From Periplaneta americana (taxonomy: Eukaryota; Arthropoda; Insecta; Blattodea; Blattidae): a DNA stretch of 64,000 nucleotides. The DNA lies in assembly GCF_040183065.1 (NCBI RefSeq), contig NC_091130.1:122190414-122254413 (forward strand), read 5' to 3'. The notes below the pieces were generated by a model. It searched no databases and was not told where the DNA came from. It saw only the letters and a list, made by a program, of their open reading frames with translations. The position numbers were made by a program, and so were the translations under genes. Of this stretch, positions 45,051-56,734 are shown piece after piece (positions within the stretch are counted from its first letter, which is position 1; every line of letters starts with the position of its first letter).

Positions 45051-45683
45051 TGTTGATAAAAGTTTAAATTGGAACATTCAAGTTGCAGAAACCTGCAAAA
45101 AAGTATTGTCATTAATCCACTCGTTTAGGCGATTGAAGAATTTTCTACCCTTTTCCATAAAAAAAAACGTTAGTGCAAACACTCGTGATGCCCCACTTCG
45201 ATTATTGTGATATTCTGCTTACTGGCCTAAGCGTTACTTCGGCGCAGAGACTACAACCTGTTCATAATATGTGCGTCCGTTTCGTCTGCAATATTCGCCG
45301 GGCTGATCACGTAACACCATCCCTCCAAATGTTGTCCTGGCTTCATCTAGAAGATCGCAGGAAAATCCACTGTCTTTCCCTTCTCTTTCACATATTGCAT
45401 TTCTCCACTCCTGTCTATCTTGTGTCTCTTTTTCAAAATTTATCCACCCATCATAACCTAGACACACGATCACAACACTCCTCAATATTTTCCATTCCCT
45501 CCCACCGAACACCCTCATATTCATCTTCTTTCACTGTGGCTGTTCCTCGACTTTGGAATTCCCTACCGAGTAATGTCAGGGACTGTCAGACATCAAACCA
45601 ATTTTAGAATAGGCTAACGAAATATTTTTCTAACAATTATTGTTAATAATAATAGCTGTTTCAGGTTTCTCAATGTTTAATGG

Positions 45684-45724
<41 letters not shown>

Positions 45725-45948
45725 ATAAATATCTAAATTATTTTATTATTATTATTATAACTATTTTTACCAATGTTTATTTTTGTCAAACTAACATTAC
45801 TTATCCAACTTATATTATTTACTTTCATGTTGTTTTATGGTCTAGATATTAATATAATAACTATGTAACCAATTGTATTCAATTAGAATTGGAGCCTGGC
45901 TGGGCGGAAGAGAAGGCCTACTTGCCTTAGCTCTGCCAGATTAAATAA

Positions 45949-45960
<12 letters not shown>
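45051..45960 (+). pseudogene. LINE reverse transcriptase C-terminus and 3' end (rest of the split copy)
   Basis: Continues from 41337: DKSLNWNIQVAETCKKVLSL and FRRLKNFLPF, a frameshift at a nine-A run near 45165, then the 144-residue frame 45173-45607 (MPHFDYCDILLTGL, NMCVRFVCNIRRADHVTP, VPRLWNSLPSNVRDC), typical of the end of Jockey/CR1-like polymerases. The 3' UTR contains a (TA)n tract (45687-45720) and GGAAGAGAAGGCCTACTTGC before the (ATT)n tail at 45951. Confidence 0.85.

Positions 45961-46030
<70 letters not shown>
45951..46030. repeat. (ATT)n tail of the LINE
   Basis: About 26 ATT units directly follow the LINE 3' end and precede the hAT copy. Confidence 0.9.
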
Positions 46031-46032
<2 letters not shown>

Positions 46033-46281
46033 CAGTGACATTCAAACGGGTACGAGGAGTTTCCTGTACATTGCTGTGTGTTTCATTCACGTACTGAAGG
46101 AAAACAGTGGCGGTATCATGTCGCTCTACAAACTCTGTCTCTACAAGCAGTAAGAGGTGGTTTCGTAAACAATGAGAAGGGGAACTTTTTTGTTGCTCTT
46201 TCGGAGAAAATTTAATATGTTTATTTTGCTCAACGGTTCAATTAAGAGTATCTAGAAACATTGATTGCCACGCTGAATAAT

Positions 46282-46339
<58 letters not shown>

Positions 46340-47047
46340 TATTATTATTGACCACTGAGTATGTGATAATTCTTCTGCACGTGCATGAATATTGATATTT
46401 TTAGATGTTCTCCCTAGAAGGATAAAATTATTACGTTTAATCTCAATTTTATTCTTCTTAATCTTTAGATGAGGGTAACTATTTATTAATTACTCATTTA
46501 ATAATAATGATATAGAAAACATGGTTCAATATTATGTGCCAACGAACTGTTAAACACCAGGAATTGACATGTCTTAAATCATAGCCGGGAAGAGAAAGAT
46601 GAGATAAATAAATGTAAGGAAGTCGACTACCTAATGGGGTTTGAAATATCTCATGCTCTAAAGCCTTTTAATAGAACAGAATTTCTAAAAAAATTAATGA
46701 TCAAAATAACTTAAATAACTTGTTCATAAGAAGTTTTTAATTTTGTAAAATTACGAATTTCTCGACCAAGTATCGAGAGAATAATTTAGAAAATTCCTGA
46801 TTATATTCAAGAGGAAGGTTAAAAAAGAAACAAGAATAATCGTGTATTATTCACTGGCTCTTGATGACAGCAGTGATATTACTGATACAGCAAAGCTTGA
46901 GATTTTTATCCACGAGATTGATCAAAATTTTAGAACAGGAACCACCGCTGGTTGTAGTTTTCATGCCAAGTATCTTTCCCCCGTCTCCTTACTTCATAGG
47001 CTGTCTGTAGCATTTAATCACTGCAGCTAGAGTTTTGGTCACCTCTG
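46033..47047 (+). mobile_element. Second hAT copy, 5'-truncated
   Basis: Homologous along its length, in opposite orientation, to 21615-23263: CATTCAAACGGGTACGAGGAG, the internal (ATT)n (46283-46348) at the same position, and YYSLALDDSSDITDTAKLEI (46845-46905). It ends with GGTCACCTCTG, the inverted CAGAGGTGACC terminus. The other terminal repeat is missing at 46033. Confidence 0.8.
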
Positions 47048-48330
47048 GACTAAATAGACAATAATTTACTAAGTAAATAATTACTGATTGAATGAATCGA
47101 ATACTGAATAAATCTATGACTAAGGAACGGGTTTCTAGTTATTTATACCTATTTTGCTTCTACGTCCTACACTATGTTATTTAAGTTATGTACAGAGAGG
47201 TCACAAAGTAGACGTACCCCTCATGTATTGCGACACTACGATGTTGTACATATACTGTACCTGATAGTTTAGCGATCCAATACATCAGGCCGGCAGAAGC
47301 TGCAGTTATGACGTAAGAGCCAGTCAGACCTCAAGAGCTTGGAAGAGCGAGCAGTTGAGTCGTATTACAGTTAACACGCACCAGCGCAGTGGCGTCAGTG
47401 CAGCAATGATACGACAGTTCTTGGAGATAAATTGATGGAATCACATTCCTGTATTTTGCTAGGGAATAACTACTCTGCGGTTATGATGGCAACATTCTTG
47501 GCAAATTCCCCGTCATTAAAAGAACGCGTGTTCTTTGCAATGGCTAGTGAAATCCTATATTTTAAGCCTTAAGCTTACCATTGATTCACTGACAGTGTGT
47601 TCCCTAGCTTCACTTAACAATTTATCTTTCAATTGCTGCACTAGTATTTGTCAATATTCTCCCCCATATTTGTTATAATCATTTGTGTGGCGTACAGAAT
47701 AATGGCATTGTATATTGAATTTCTTTACATGCTGAAACAGCTTGCCACAAATCAACACTTCGCCGTTCCTCCATACTCCATAACACAGTTTGATCTTGAC
47801 AAAGCTTTTAGCTTGAGCACGATAGTAACACAAAGTGATGGTGTGTTTCAAAAGTTGAAATATACTTTGCATACTACTCACCAAGTTAGGGCCTAGATAG
47901 TTCAACCTGTATATTGTGTAGTAAAATGTCTGTTAAAAACACTTGAACTGTTTTCAAGCTTCCGAGTAGACAAAGTGTTGTAGTACTACTTAAATTATTT
48001 ATTTCTATATTTGTATATTTATAGCAGTTTCGGAGCCTCATTTACATAAAGCGAACGCATCTGAGCTGGCTGTATTATGAATTTCATATTATTATAAGTA
48101 TATTAAATTTGATTACAAACCAAAATATTTTGTTACATTGATTTATCATGGATGTACAGTTTTGTTTTCGTACAAATGTATTGTAATTGTGCTGTTTCCA
48201 TACTACCTCAGACGAATGGATCGCGCTCTGTCAGTGCATAGGCGCCGTACCACCACTGTTCAGTTGAACCTTCTCTCCTCGCTGTGCTCAATATGCAGAG
48301 ATTGCCGAGCAAAGAGCATGGCGGCTCCGT
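47048..48330. other. No recognisable gene
   Basis: Two roughly opposite frames at 47648-47905 have no recognisable motif. A GC-rich patch at 48195-48330 is unexplained. Confidence 0.4.
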
Positions 48331-48838
48331 GGTATGACGTCACAGAGCACGGAACATGCCGGTCACTGCAATACATCCTTATGATTCATAGCACAGCTGA
48401 AATCTGCGCCATGTCTTGTCAGATGGTTTGCGGAGATAATGAAGGGTCGCTTCATCGAAGACTTATTCCACAGTTGCTCGTAATTGTGTCTTTTTGCTAT
48501 AGCAGTGATTTCGCACTTTGTCCTTGATGAACCCCAGACAGCAGTATCAGGTATTGTGAAGTTGGGACTTCATGGAGGCCAGGAAAAAGGAGCTTGATCA
48601 TTTGCAAATCCTCTTCCAATCCACCGTTTGGGAAGGTCGAAGTGTGGTGGGAAGTATGCTGGCGCTCCGTCCTGTTGCAGGACCGCAGTGTCGTCGATAC
48701 AAGTTTGTTGCAATTGTGATACCAACCATTCACTTATCATGTCCTAGTAGGCTGGCCTATTAACGGAATCTTGAAAGAAGAAAGGCCCTAAAATGTGCGT
48801 TGCATTCAGTCCAGCCCACACCATGTCAGCCATGTTTG
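48330..48838 (-). pseudogene. mariner-like transposase relic
   Basis: The minus strand reads NMADMVWAGLNATHILGPFF, EWLVSQLQQTCIDDTAVLQQ then DGAPAYF (second catalytic Asp), RWIGRGFANDQAPFSWPP, a stop, then SPNFTIPD. The usual SPDLT third-acid region has N for D. After a frameshift GFIKDKVRNHCYSKKTQLRA and WRRFQLCYES follow. It is a long-tailed Tc1/mariner-type transposase missing its N-terminus. The upstream edge is occupied by a SINE. Confidence 0.8.
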
Positions 48839-48888
48839 TGTATAACTTACAGTTGCCATGGTACCATGGTACCAACATTCACATTCAA

Positions 48889-49119
48889 GTCGGGCTCGGT
48901 AGCGTACTTGGTACAGGGGTGACGTTCTATGCTCGAGGTTGCGGGTTCAATCTCGGCCTAGGTTGATGGCATTTAAGTGTGTTTAATTGCCACAGGCTCA
49001 TGTCAGTAAATTTACTGGCATGTAAGAGAACTCCTGCGGGACAAAATTCCGGCACACTGGCGACGCTGATATAAGCTCTGCAGTTGCGAGCATCGTTAAA
49101 TAAACCACAATTGAAAAAA
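48889..49119 (+). mobile_element. tRNA-derived SINE with 12-bp TSD
   Basis: ATTCACATTCAA flanks the element at 48877-48888 and 49120-49131. It starts GTCGGGCTCGGTAGCG, has GCGGGTTCAATCTCGG at the B-box position, and ends GCATCGTTAAATAAACC. Same family as 43130-43372. Confidence 0.85.
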
Positions 49120-49129
49120 ATTCACATTC

Positions 49130-49161
49130 AACATACTTGCTTACTTACTTACTTACTTACA

Positions 49162-49229
<68 letters not shown>

Positions 49230-49790
49230 GGCTTTTAAGGAACCCGGAGTTTCAGTGCCGCCCTCACATAAGCCCGCCATTGGTCTCTATCCTGAGCAAG
49301 ATTAATCCATTCTCTGTCATCATATCCCACCTCCCTCAAATCCATTTTAATATTATCATCCCATCTACGTCTCGGCCTCCCTAAAGGTCTTTTTCCCTCC
49401 GGCCTCCCAACTAACACTCTATATGCATTTCTGGATTCGTCCATACGTGCTACATATCCTGCCCATCTCAAACGTCTGGATTTAATGTTCCTAATTATGT
49501 CAGGTGAAGAATACAATGTATGCAGTTCTGCGTTGTGTAACTTTCTCCATTCTCCTGTAACTTCATACCTCTTAGCCCCAAATATTTTCCTAAGCACCTC
49601 ATTCTCAAACACCCTTAACCCATGTTCCTCTCTCAAAGTGAGAGTCCAAGTTTCACAACCATAAAGAACAACCGGTAATATAACTGTTTTATAAATTCTA
49701 ACTTTCAGATTTTTTGACAGCAGACTGGATGATAAAAGCTTCTCAACCGAATAATAACAGGCATTTGCCATATTTATTCTGTGTTTAATT
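49130..49790 (-). pseudogene. LINE reverse-transcriptase C-terminus with (TAAG)n tail
   Basis: The minus-strand frame ending at 49235 holds about 185 LINE-derived residues without a stop: CYYSVEKLLSSSLLSKNLKV, TVILPVVLYGCETWTLTLRE, IIRNIKSRRLRWAGYVARMD and PLGRPRRRWDDNIKMDLREV. It is 5'-truncated near 49790; the first residues of the 207-residue open frame (to 49858) are not LINE. The tail is the (CTTA)n tract 49139-49228. This is the best preserved C-terminus of this family in the window. The polymerase core is absent. Confidence 0.85.
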
Positions 49791-49859
49791 AAAAAAGTAA
49801 TCGAAATAATAATAAATGAGTGTATGCCCACTTTGTAACAGCACAATACACATATCATA

Positions 49860-50325
49860 TTTTAAAATTCTATAGGACTCTAAAAGGCCTAAATGAATCA
49901 TGAAGTTCTATAAGTGCCTAAAAACTATGTTTTGCCTAAAAGCCATCATGATAGTCTTTTGAGTGTACTAAAAATAAAAATAACGGTATTGAAAATGCAA
50001 AAATGCCAACAAAACTAGAAAAATACTATCTAATTAAATAAAGTGTCTTACAGACAAATACTGGTCTGGAAGGATCATTCCATACCGGTCTTAAAAGAGG
50101 ACCAAAAATATCTTACCTAATTTTCTGGAACAGAAGTTCGTTTGGAAAGCAGATTTTAGCATAAATGAAGTGGTAGATTGTTCAGTTTAAGTGAGAGCTT
50201 ACGAATTACCTTTCGCGTCAATACACCTCCATTATGCGAAATGAAACTGACCAGTCAGCAATCAGTCTCTTTTAGTGATAGAATTTTATTCTTCAGTTCA
50301 GTAGCACTCATTATCAGCACCAGTT
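49860..50325. other. No recognisable gene
   Basis: AT-rich sequence without recognisable repeat or coding sequence. Confidence 0.4.
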
Positions 50326-50329
50326 GAAC

Positions 50330-50770
50330 TCAGCAGGCCCGGTTCGATTCCTGGTCGGGACGAGTTGCTAGGTGAGGTTCTTTTCGGGGGTTTTTCCTCT
50401 CTCATATGGATGAATATCAGGTAACTTTATCAGGCGATTGGAATTCCCTTCATCTTTGCCAATTCCTTTCCTTTCCTATCATCCTTTCATTCATCATCCC
50501 GTTACTTCTTCAGTTTTCAGATCGCTCTACAGGCGGCCCTCCGAAGCTGCTGGCTCTCTCGACCGGCCTCCGTGGATTATATTCAAGTGATGATGGTTAG
50601 CATCTGCAACGGAACCCGGGGCAGACCTTCTCGGGGGAGGACTTCCGCCTCGGACCGTTAAGGGAGCCTTGGGGGGGGGGTTGCTGAATCAGGAGCGGTA
50701 CATGGGCTCTGTTGGCTGTAGGGACCGGTCGTTACGGGGTTCAAGTGATAGGTCTGTGCGCTTAGAGCAG
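50330..50770 (+). mobile_element. Long tRNA-derived SINE, second copy
   Basis: Matches 19612-20205: CCGGTTCGATTCCTGGTCGG, GTAACTTTATCAGGCGATTGG, CTCTACAGGCGGCCCTCCG and GGCAGACCTTCTCGGGGGAG. The 5' part of the head and the A-rich 3' end are missing. Confidence 0.8.
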
Positions 50771-50879
50771 CTATCGTCAACTGGCCTGCATACAAGTGCG
50801 GAGCGCTGAGACGCTGGCTGAGGAGGTAGTAGTGTGCAGTATGCCGAGCCAAGCCAACTCATCCCATCACAGAAGACAA

Positions 50880-51014
50880 CTTTCTGACCATAATTTACAA
50901 TGTCTTCTTCGATTGTGTTCTACACGAGCATATACACCTAACATTGACCAGTTAGTGAGGGAAAAACGAATTCAAAAGTACAGGAAAACCAATGCTAATG
51001 ATCAGCGAAAATAA
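50880..51014 (+). pseudogene. Possible hAT transposase C-terminal fragment
   Basis: The plus strand reads DHNLQCLLRLCSTRAYTPNI then DQLVREKRIQKYRKTN and a stop. The ending resembles the last residues of ZBED-like hAT transposases (…LRIATT…PDIDSLV..K). It is a short match, so this is tentative. Confidence 0.4.
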
Positions 51015-51479
51015 TTTTTATCATTTGTTATTTACATTGTAATAAAATAATTTAGGCCTACTTCAGTCTTGTAACAGAAACGATAATATGTTTCATATGT
51101 TATACATAATAACAAATAATTGGTTTTGTGATATATAGTGACAAATAAAAATAGATAATTTATTTTATTTTATTGACGACACTTAAACAAAGGAATAGGA
51201 TGACATGATTTAAATATTACTAATGGATTCGATATGTTTAATATTTTGTAACAGTGAAAATGCATTATAAGTTTGTAAGTTCTCAATTTCTGTAATATGA
51301 AAAAAGAACCATTTACTTTCAAAACCGTTACAATACATAACGGAAAAATACAACTTTTTTCTTGTCTTAAACTGAAATGTGATTAACTTATTACATAGTT
51401 CCTCTTGAAATAAATTAAATACATGCTTCTTCCGTCTTTATTTTCACTATAATTATTAGAGACTGATTAAAAGGATTGA

Positions 51480-51701
51480 ACAAGTGAACGGACGCCACTG
51501 TCATCACCTGATTCCTTCCCCCCAAACTCCTGCTGCACATTTGATGTCTAAGGGATAGAAATGAGCTAGCGAGCAGACTGTGCCTGCACCATAGTGCACT
51601 GAGATGACGACTCCTGGCTTAGAGGATCGGTGGGCACGCAACTCATCCCATACAGGGATGTTTCCTCCTTCTCTCCAAAAAAAAAAAAAAAAAAAAAAAC
51701 T
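51480..51701 (+). mobile_element. 3' part of the long SINE with poly(A)
   Basis: The inverse of the 19612 end is seen here: GCACGCAACTCATCCCATAC, CCTTCTCTCC, then a run of 22 A. It shows that this SINE family ends in poly(A). Confidence 0.6.
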
Positions 51702-52504
51702 ACCGTTATCCATTTTATATGAATGATGGTATGTTTTAATATACCGTAAGTTTGTATTACAGCGAAAATCGTGATGTTTGCAGAACATTTTTCTGTCACT
51801 GATCTCAGAAAAAAGTTCTGTTCTATATTTTACGTCTTTCACTCTAATCTTCCATAGATATTTCATCTTTGTGTGAGAATTCTGTTGTTTCTCTTCTACC
51901 GTCGCTCCTGTAGATTTCTTTCGTCAGTAGTTTTGTTGTGCTGGTTTTTCTTCTCATTGTTTCTTTTATTCTACCATACGAATCAGTTTCAGGATGAAAT
52001 GTGCCTATTTGATCCTTTCATCATTACAGAAATTGTTTCCAGACGAACGAAATTGAGTCCTCTCCAAAATAGTATATTCAGGGTTCATGACAATGAGGAA
52101 TATCCTTGTCAGCTATAGGAATATGAACCTCCGGTGGCTTGTTTCTAAGCCATTTTGAGTAAACGAGATGGAGTACATGTTGGTGCGTGCTGCTAGAAAT
52201 GAAGTAGAATGGAAAATAGGCCTGTTTGAAATAACCACCATCCACTCATAGATTCTGTCCTGGGTCCCTTTTCACAATGTTTACAATTAGTGTTGGCAAC
52301 CGAGACGTCTCGACCCGCTAGTTCGCTTTACAAACCGAGCCAACGAAGACAAGACAAACACACAGTTGCACTGTCTCCGTGCGCACAGGCGAAAAGTGTG
52401 CGCGCTTCATGCTGAAGTAGGTGCATTTATAACTTAAATGAATGGGAATTTCTTGAGATGATTTTATAAAGCATCTCAAATCTTACAAATTAATAAGATT
52501 GTGA
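51702..52504. other. No recognisable gene
   Basis: The 81-residue frame at 51873-52118 is not recognised. A GC-richer patch at 52290-52420 is unexplained. Confidence 0.4.
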
Positions 52505-53757
52505 ACTGAGTATGAAATTATTGGGGATCATCAATGCGGTTTTAGGCGTATTAGATCGATTGTTGATCAGATTTTTTGTATTCGACAGATATTGGAGAAA
52601 AAATGGTAGTATAAGGGTACAGCACATAAGTTATTCATAGATTACAAAAAGGCATATGACTCGGTTAAGAGAGAAGTTTTATATAATATTCTTTTTGAGT
52701 TTGGTATTCCCAACAAAGAAGTTCGATTAATTGAAATGTGTCTCAGTGAAACTTGCAGCAGAGTCTGTATAGGCCAAATTTCTATCTGATGCTTTTCCAA
52801 TTCACTGAGGACTAAAGCAAGGAGATGCACTATCACCTTTACTTTTTAAGTTTGCTCTAGAATATGCCATTAGGAAAGTTCAGGATAACACAAAGGGTTT
52901 AGAATTGAACGGGTTACACCAGCTTTTTGTCTATGCGGATGATGTGAATATGTTAGGACAAAATTCACGAACGATTAGGGATAACACGGAAATTTTACTA
53001 GAAGCAAGTAAAGGAATTGGTTTGGAAGTAAATTCCGAAAGACAAAGTACATGATTATGCCTCTTGACCAGAATATTGTACGAAATGGAAACATAAAAAT
53101 AGGTGATTTATCCTTCGAAGAGGTGGAAAAATTAAAATATCTTGGAGCAACTGTAATAAATATAAATGGCGCTCGGGAGGGAATTAAACACAGAATAAAT
53201 ATGGGAAATGTCTGTTATTATTCGGTTGAGAAGATTTTGTCATCTAGTCTGCTGTCAAAAAATCTGAAAGTTAGAATTTATAGAACAGTTATATTACCGG
53301 TTGTTCTGTATGGTTGTGAAACTTGGACTCTCACTTTGAGAGAGGAACAGGAATTAAGGTTGTTTGAGAATAAGGTTCTTAGGAAAATATTTGGGGCTAA
53401 GAGGGATGAAATTACAGGAGAATGGGGAAAGTTACACAACGCAGAGCTGCACGCATTGTATTCTTCACCTGACATAATTAGGAACATTAAATCCAGACGT
53501 TTGAGATGGACAGGGCATGTAGCACGTATTGTCAAATCCAGAAATGCATATAGAGTGTTTAGTTTGGAGACCGGAGGAAAGAAGATCTTTGGGGAGGCCG
53601 AGACGTAGATGAGAGAATAATATTAAAATGCATTTGAGGGAGGTGGGATATGATGATAGAGAATGGATTAATCTTGCACAGGATAGGGATCAATGGCGGG
53701 CTTGCGTGAGGGCGGGAATGAACCTCCGGGTTCCTTAAAAGACATTTGAAAGTAAGT
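52505..53757 (+). pseudogene. LINE reverse transcriptase, 5'-truncated, with intact YADD box
   Basis: Plus-strand CGFRRIRSIVDQIFCIRQIL and [20 protein letters not shown] lead, after frameshifts near 52790, to [20 protein letters not shown] and [16 protein letters not shown], the catalytic box. The frame 53051-53608 carries the rest (EVEKLKYLGATVININGARE, TVILPVVLYGCETWTLTLRE), and a last frameshift gives GRPRRRWEDNIKMHLREVG. It ends with AGTAAGTAAGTG, the family's TAAG-type tail. At least three frameshifts and one stop make it inactive. Confidence 0.85.
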
Positions 53758-54453
53758 AAGTGAACGGTGTTCCACAATTCAGTCATTTGTAAACTTTTAC
53801 TTGTGATCTTTAAATTGTTTATGCCTATTTGTAATTCGTTAACATTGCGAAACGGACTTCTGGTCTTAACAGACGAGCTCTTGTAGCTACTAACGGACGG
53901 AGGTTTAGGGATGAAGTATAGATGGACTGGGGTTGAGGAGGAAGGGATTCAGAAAGAAGAAAAGAAGACTCTAGCGGCAGGGAGGTTCTATCCGAAATCG
54001 ATCTTGCCGCTGCCAGGATCTCTCAATACAAAACTCTGAACAGTCGGAGAATGCTGCAAGATGCAAAGTGGCCGAGCATACGGAATCTACTTGCGTTTTA
54101 CCTGAAGCGTCTCTAAACAGATGAAGAAAACCGCATTACGCGATATCGGGCGCGCAGCTACACAAAAAGATCCGAGCACAAATGCGCCATTGTAGCGAGA
54201 TACGTCTTCGCAAAGTAAGCTGGAATAACGTAGTCGTTGTCTGCCATTGTGGTTTCCTTCGGCAACATTGATTGACCTAGTAATTTTTTCAAGTTACTGA
54301 GAAGAGAAGATCACGACGACGAAAGACTTCAAAGGTTATACACATTTTTGTAAATAACTAATCAGTATGATTATTGTACAGAGTGATTTACGAGGTTTTA
54401 CCACCTCTTAAGGAGCTTATTTCCGAAGACATTCTGTCCTAATCTCAATATTT
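53758..54453. other. No recognisable gene
   Basis: Relatively GC-rich at 53870-54250, without an open frame or repeat I recognise. Confidence 0.4.
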
Positions 54454-54641
54454 TATAATTTGAAGTTGTTTGTAAAGTAACCTTATTCTTTAGTTTTAAG
54501 GGAAGAGGATGGTAATTTTTAAAACTTTTTTCCTATTTGCTGTAAAATATTAATTTTTTGTATGTAGAGGGCTCATAGCTGTGGCAACTCAACCAAATAA
54601 AAATATTTTGAAAAACAATATTATTAGGGGGCCCAAATTTG

Positions 54642-54687
<46 letters not shown>

Positions 54688-54939
54688 CAATGCAAGATTG
54701 TACTAAATTCTATATATATATATATCTAAACCTCTTTTAAAGATAGATTCAAACAGTTTTTTGCAATGTATTTGCAAAAGCATGTTCTACAAACTGTCTG
54801 TAACAGAATTTTGATACTAGTCCCTACGTTTGTAAAATAAACAATTAAAATTTAATAACAATTTTCTGATTTCCTTTCTTGTAAACAAAAGGACGTATTA
54901 TACAAATCTGGCTTTCAGGTGACGGTGTCGTGTATGGCT

Positions 54940-55011
54940 CCTGGGGTATCTCAGTCGGTAGAGCGTTCACGCGCTAAGCGAAGGGTCCCGGGATCGATAC
55001 CCGGCTCCGGA
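54940..55011 (+). ncRNA. tRNA-like segment A
   Basis: Folds as a 72-nt cloverleaf with CCTGGGG/CCCCGGA-type acceptor (terminal C-A mismatch, one further change here), anticodon stem TTCAC/GCGAA partly mispaired, and T stem CCGGG/CCCGG. Followed within 4 nt by a T5 tract, a potential Pol III terminator. Confidence 0.55.
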
Positions 55012-55185
55012 ACAATTTTTCCTTGAAATTATTCTAACCTGCTTTACAGGGAGCTACTACCTGAAAGCCACAATTTAAAGTCACACAGTATTTGTGTGCA
55101 CTCACAGTTGAGTTCTGGCATCTTGTCAGGTCATGTGAGTTGTGTGGATATAAAAGGAAAAATTGTGACGGTGTCGTGTTTAGTT

Positions 55186-55257
55186 CCTGGGGTAGCTCAG
55201 TCGGTCGAGCGTTCGCGCGCTAAGCGAAGGGTCCCGGGATCGATACCCGGCCCCGGA
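55186..55257 (+). ncRNA. tRNA-like segment B
   Basis: Acceptor CCTGGGG/CCCCGGA, D stem GCTC/GAGC, anticodon stem TTCGC/GCGAA with loop GCGCTAA (anticodon position GCT, C at position 33), T stem CCGGG/CCCGG, T loop ATCGATA. The T5 tract follows after 5 nt. C33 and the altered T loop argue against a normal tRNA. Confidence 0.6.
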
Positions 55258-55765
55258 AAAATTTTTCCTTGAAATTATTCAACCCTGCTTTACAGGGAGC
55301 TACTACCTGAAAGTCAGATTTGTATAATTTGAAGTTGTTTGTAAAATAATATTATTCTTTAGTTTTAAGGGGAAAGATGGTATTTTTTTAAACTTTTTTT
55401 CCTATTTGGTGTAAAATATTAATTTTTTGTATGTAGAGAGCTCATAGCTGTGGCAACTCAACCAAATAAAAATATTTAAAAAAAAAAATATTTGGGGGCC
55501 CAAATTTGAAAAAAATATACCCAATGCAGGATTGTACTAAAACCGATATATCTAAACCGCTTTTAAAAATAGATTCAAGCAGTTTTTTGCAATGTATTTG
55601 CAAAAGCATGTTCTACAAACTGTATGTAAGAGAATTTTGATAGTAGTCCCTACGTTTGTAAAATAAACAATTAAAATTTAATAACAATTTTCTGATTTCC
55701 TTTCTTGTTAACAAATGGACGTATTATACAAATCTGGCTTTCAGGTGACGGTGTCGTGTATGGTT

Positions 55766-55837
55766 CCTGGGGTAGCTCAGTCGGTAGACCGTTCGCGCGC
55801 TGAGCGAAGGGTCCCGGGATCGATACCCGGCTCCGTA
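55766..55837 (+). ncRNA. tRNA-like segment C
   Basis: Same as B except GTAGACC in the D arm, CGCTGAGCG in the anticodon region and a mutated 3' acceptor (CTCCGTA). T5 follows. Confidence 0.55.
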
Positions 55838-56038
55838 ACAATTTTTCCTTGAAATTATTTAAACCTGCTTTACAGGGAGCTACTACCTGAAAGCCAGAAT
55901 TGTATAATACATTCGTTACTGGAGGTACGTCAACAGAAAGCCACAATTTAAAGTCACACAGTATTTGTGTGCACTCACAGTTGAGTTCTGGCGTCTTGTC
56001 AGATAAAAGAAAAAATTGTGACGGTGTCGTATTTAGTT

Positions 56039-56110
56039 CCTGGGGTAGCTCAGTCGGTAGAGCGTTCGCGCGCTAAGCGAAGGGTCCCGGGATCGATACC
56101 CGGCCCCGGA
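56039..56110 (+). ncRNA. tRNA-like segment D
   Basis: The best paired of the four: D stem GCTC/GAGC, anticodon stem TTCGC/GCGAA, T stem CCGGG/CCCGG and six acceptor pairs. T5 follows after 4 nt. Confidence 0.6.
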
Positions 56111-56734
56111 ACAATTTTTCCTTGAAATTATTCTAACCTGCTTTACAGGGAGCTACTACCTGAAAGCCAGATTTGTATAATTTGAAGTTGTTTGTAAAAT
56201 AATATTATTCTTTAGTTTTAAGGGGAGAGGATAGTATTTTTTAAAACTTTTTTCCTATTTGGTGTGAAATATTAATTTTTTGTATGTAGAGAGCTCATAG
56301 CTGTGGCAACTCAACCAAATAAAAGTATTTTGAAAAAATATATATATTTGGGGGCCCAAATTTGAAAAAAATATATACCCAATGCAGGATTGTACTAAAA
56401 CCGTTATGTCTAAACCGCTTTTAAAGATAAATTCAAAAAGTTTTTTGCAATGTATTTGCAAAAGCATGTTCTACAAACTGTCTGTAACAGGATTTTGATA
56501 TTAGTCCCTACGTTTGTAAAATAAACAATTAAAATTTAATAACGATTTTCAAATTTCTTTTCTTCCAAACAAACGAATTTAATTTTAAAATGAAATAAAT
56601 TGACAAAATTCTGTAACAGAGAAACGTTTCCTAGTTGTCTAAAGAATGTGTGTTCTACATTTCACGCATGTATCTTTAATAGTTCAGAAATTATATCCAT
56701 TTTTGTCTGGCAATGTAGTAAAAAAAAAATATGT

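Larger units (their letters stand above)
54454..56560. repeat. Tandem array of about 860-bp units carrying tRNA-like segments
   Basis: TATAATTTGAAGTTGTTTG starts units near 54454, 55323 and 56175 (spacing 869 and 852 bp). Each full unit contains CATAGCTGTGGCAACTCAACC, CCCAATGCA(A/G)GATTGTACT and two tRNA-like segments, each preceded by GACGGTGTCGT and followed by CTTTACAGGGAGCTACTACC. The third unit is partial and has no tRNA-like segment. A (TA)n tract (54646-54684) is present only in the first unit. Confidence 0.85.
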
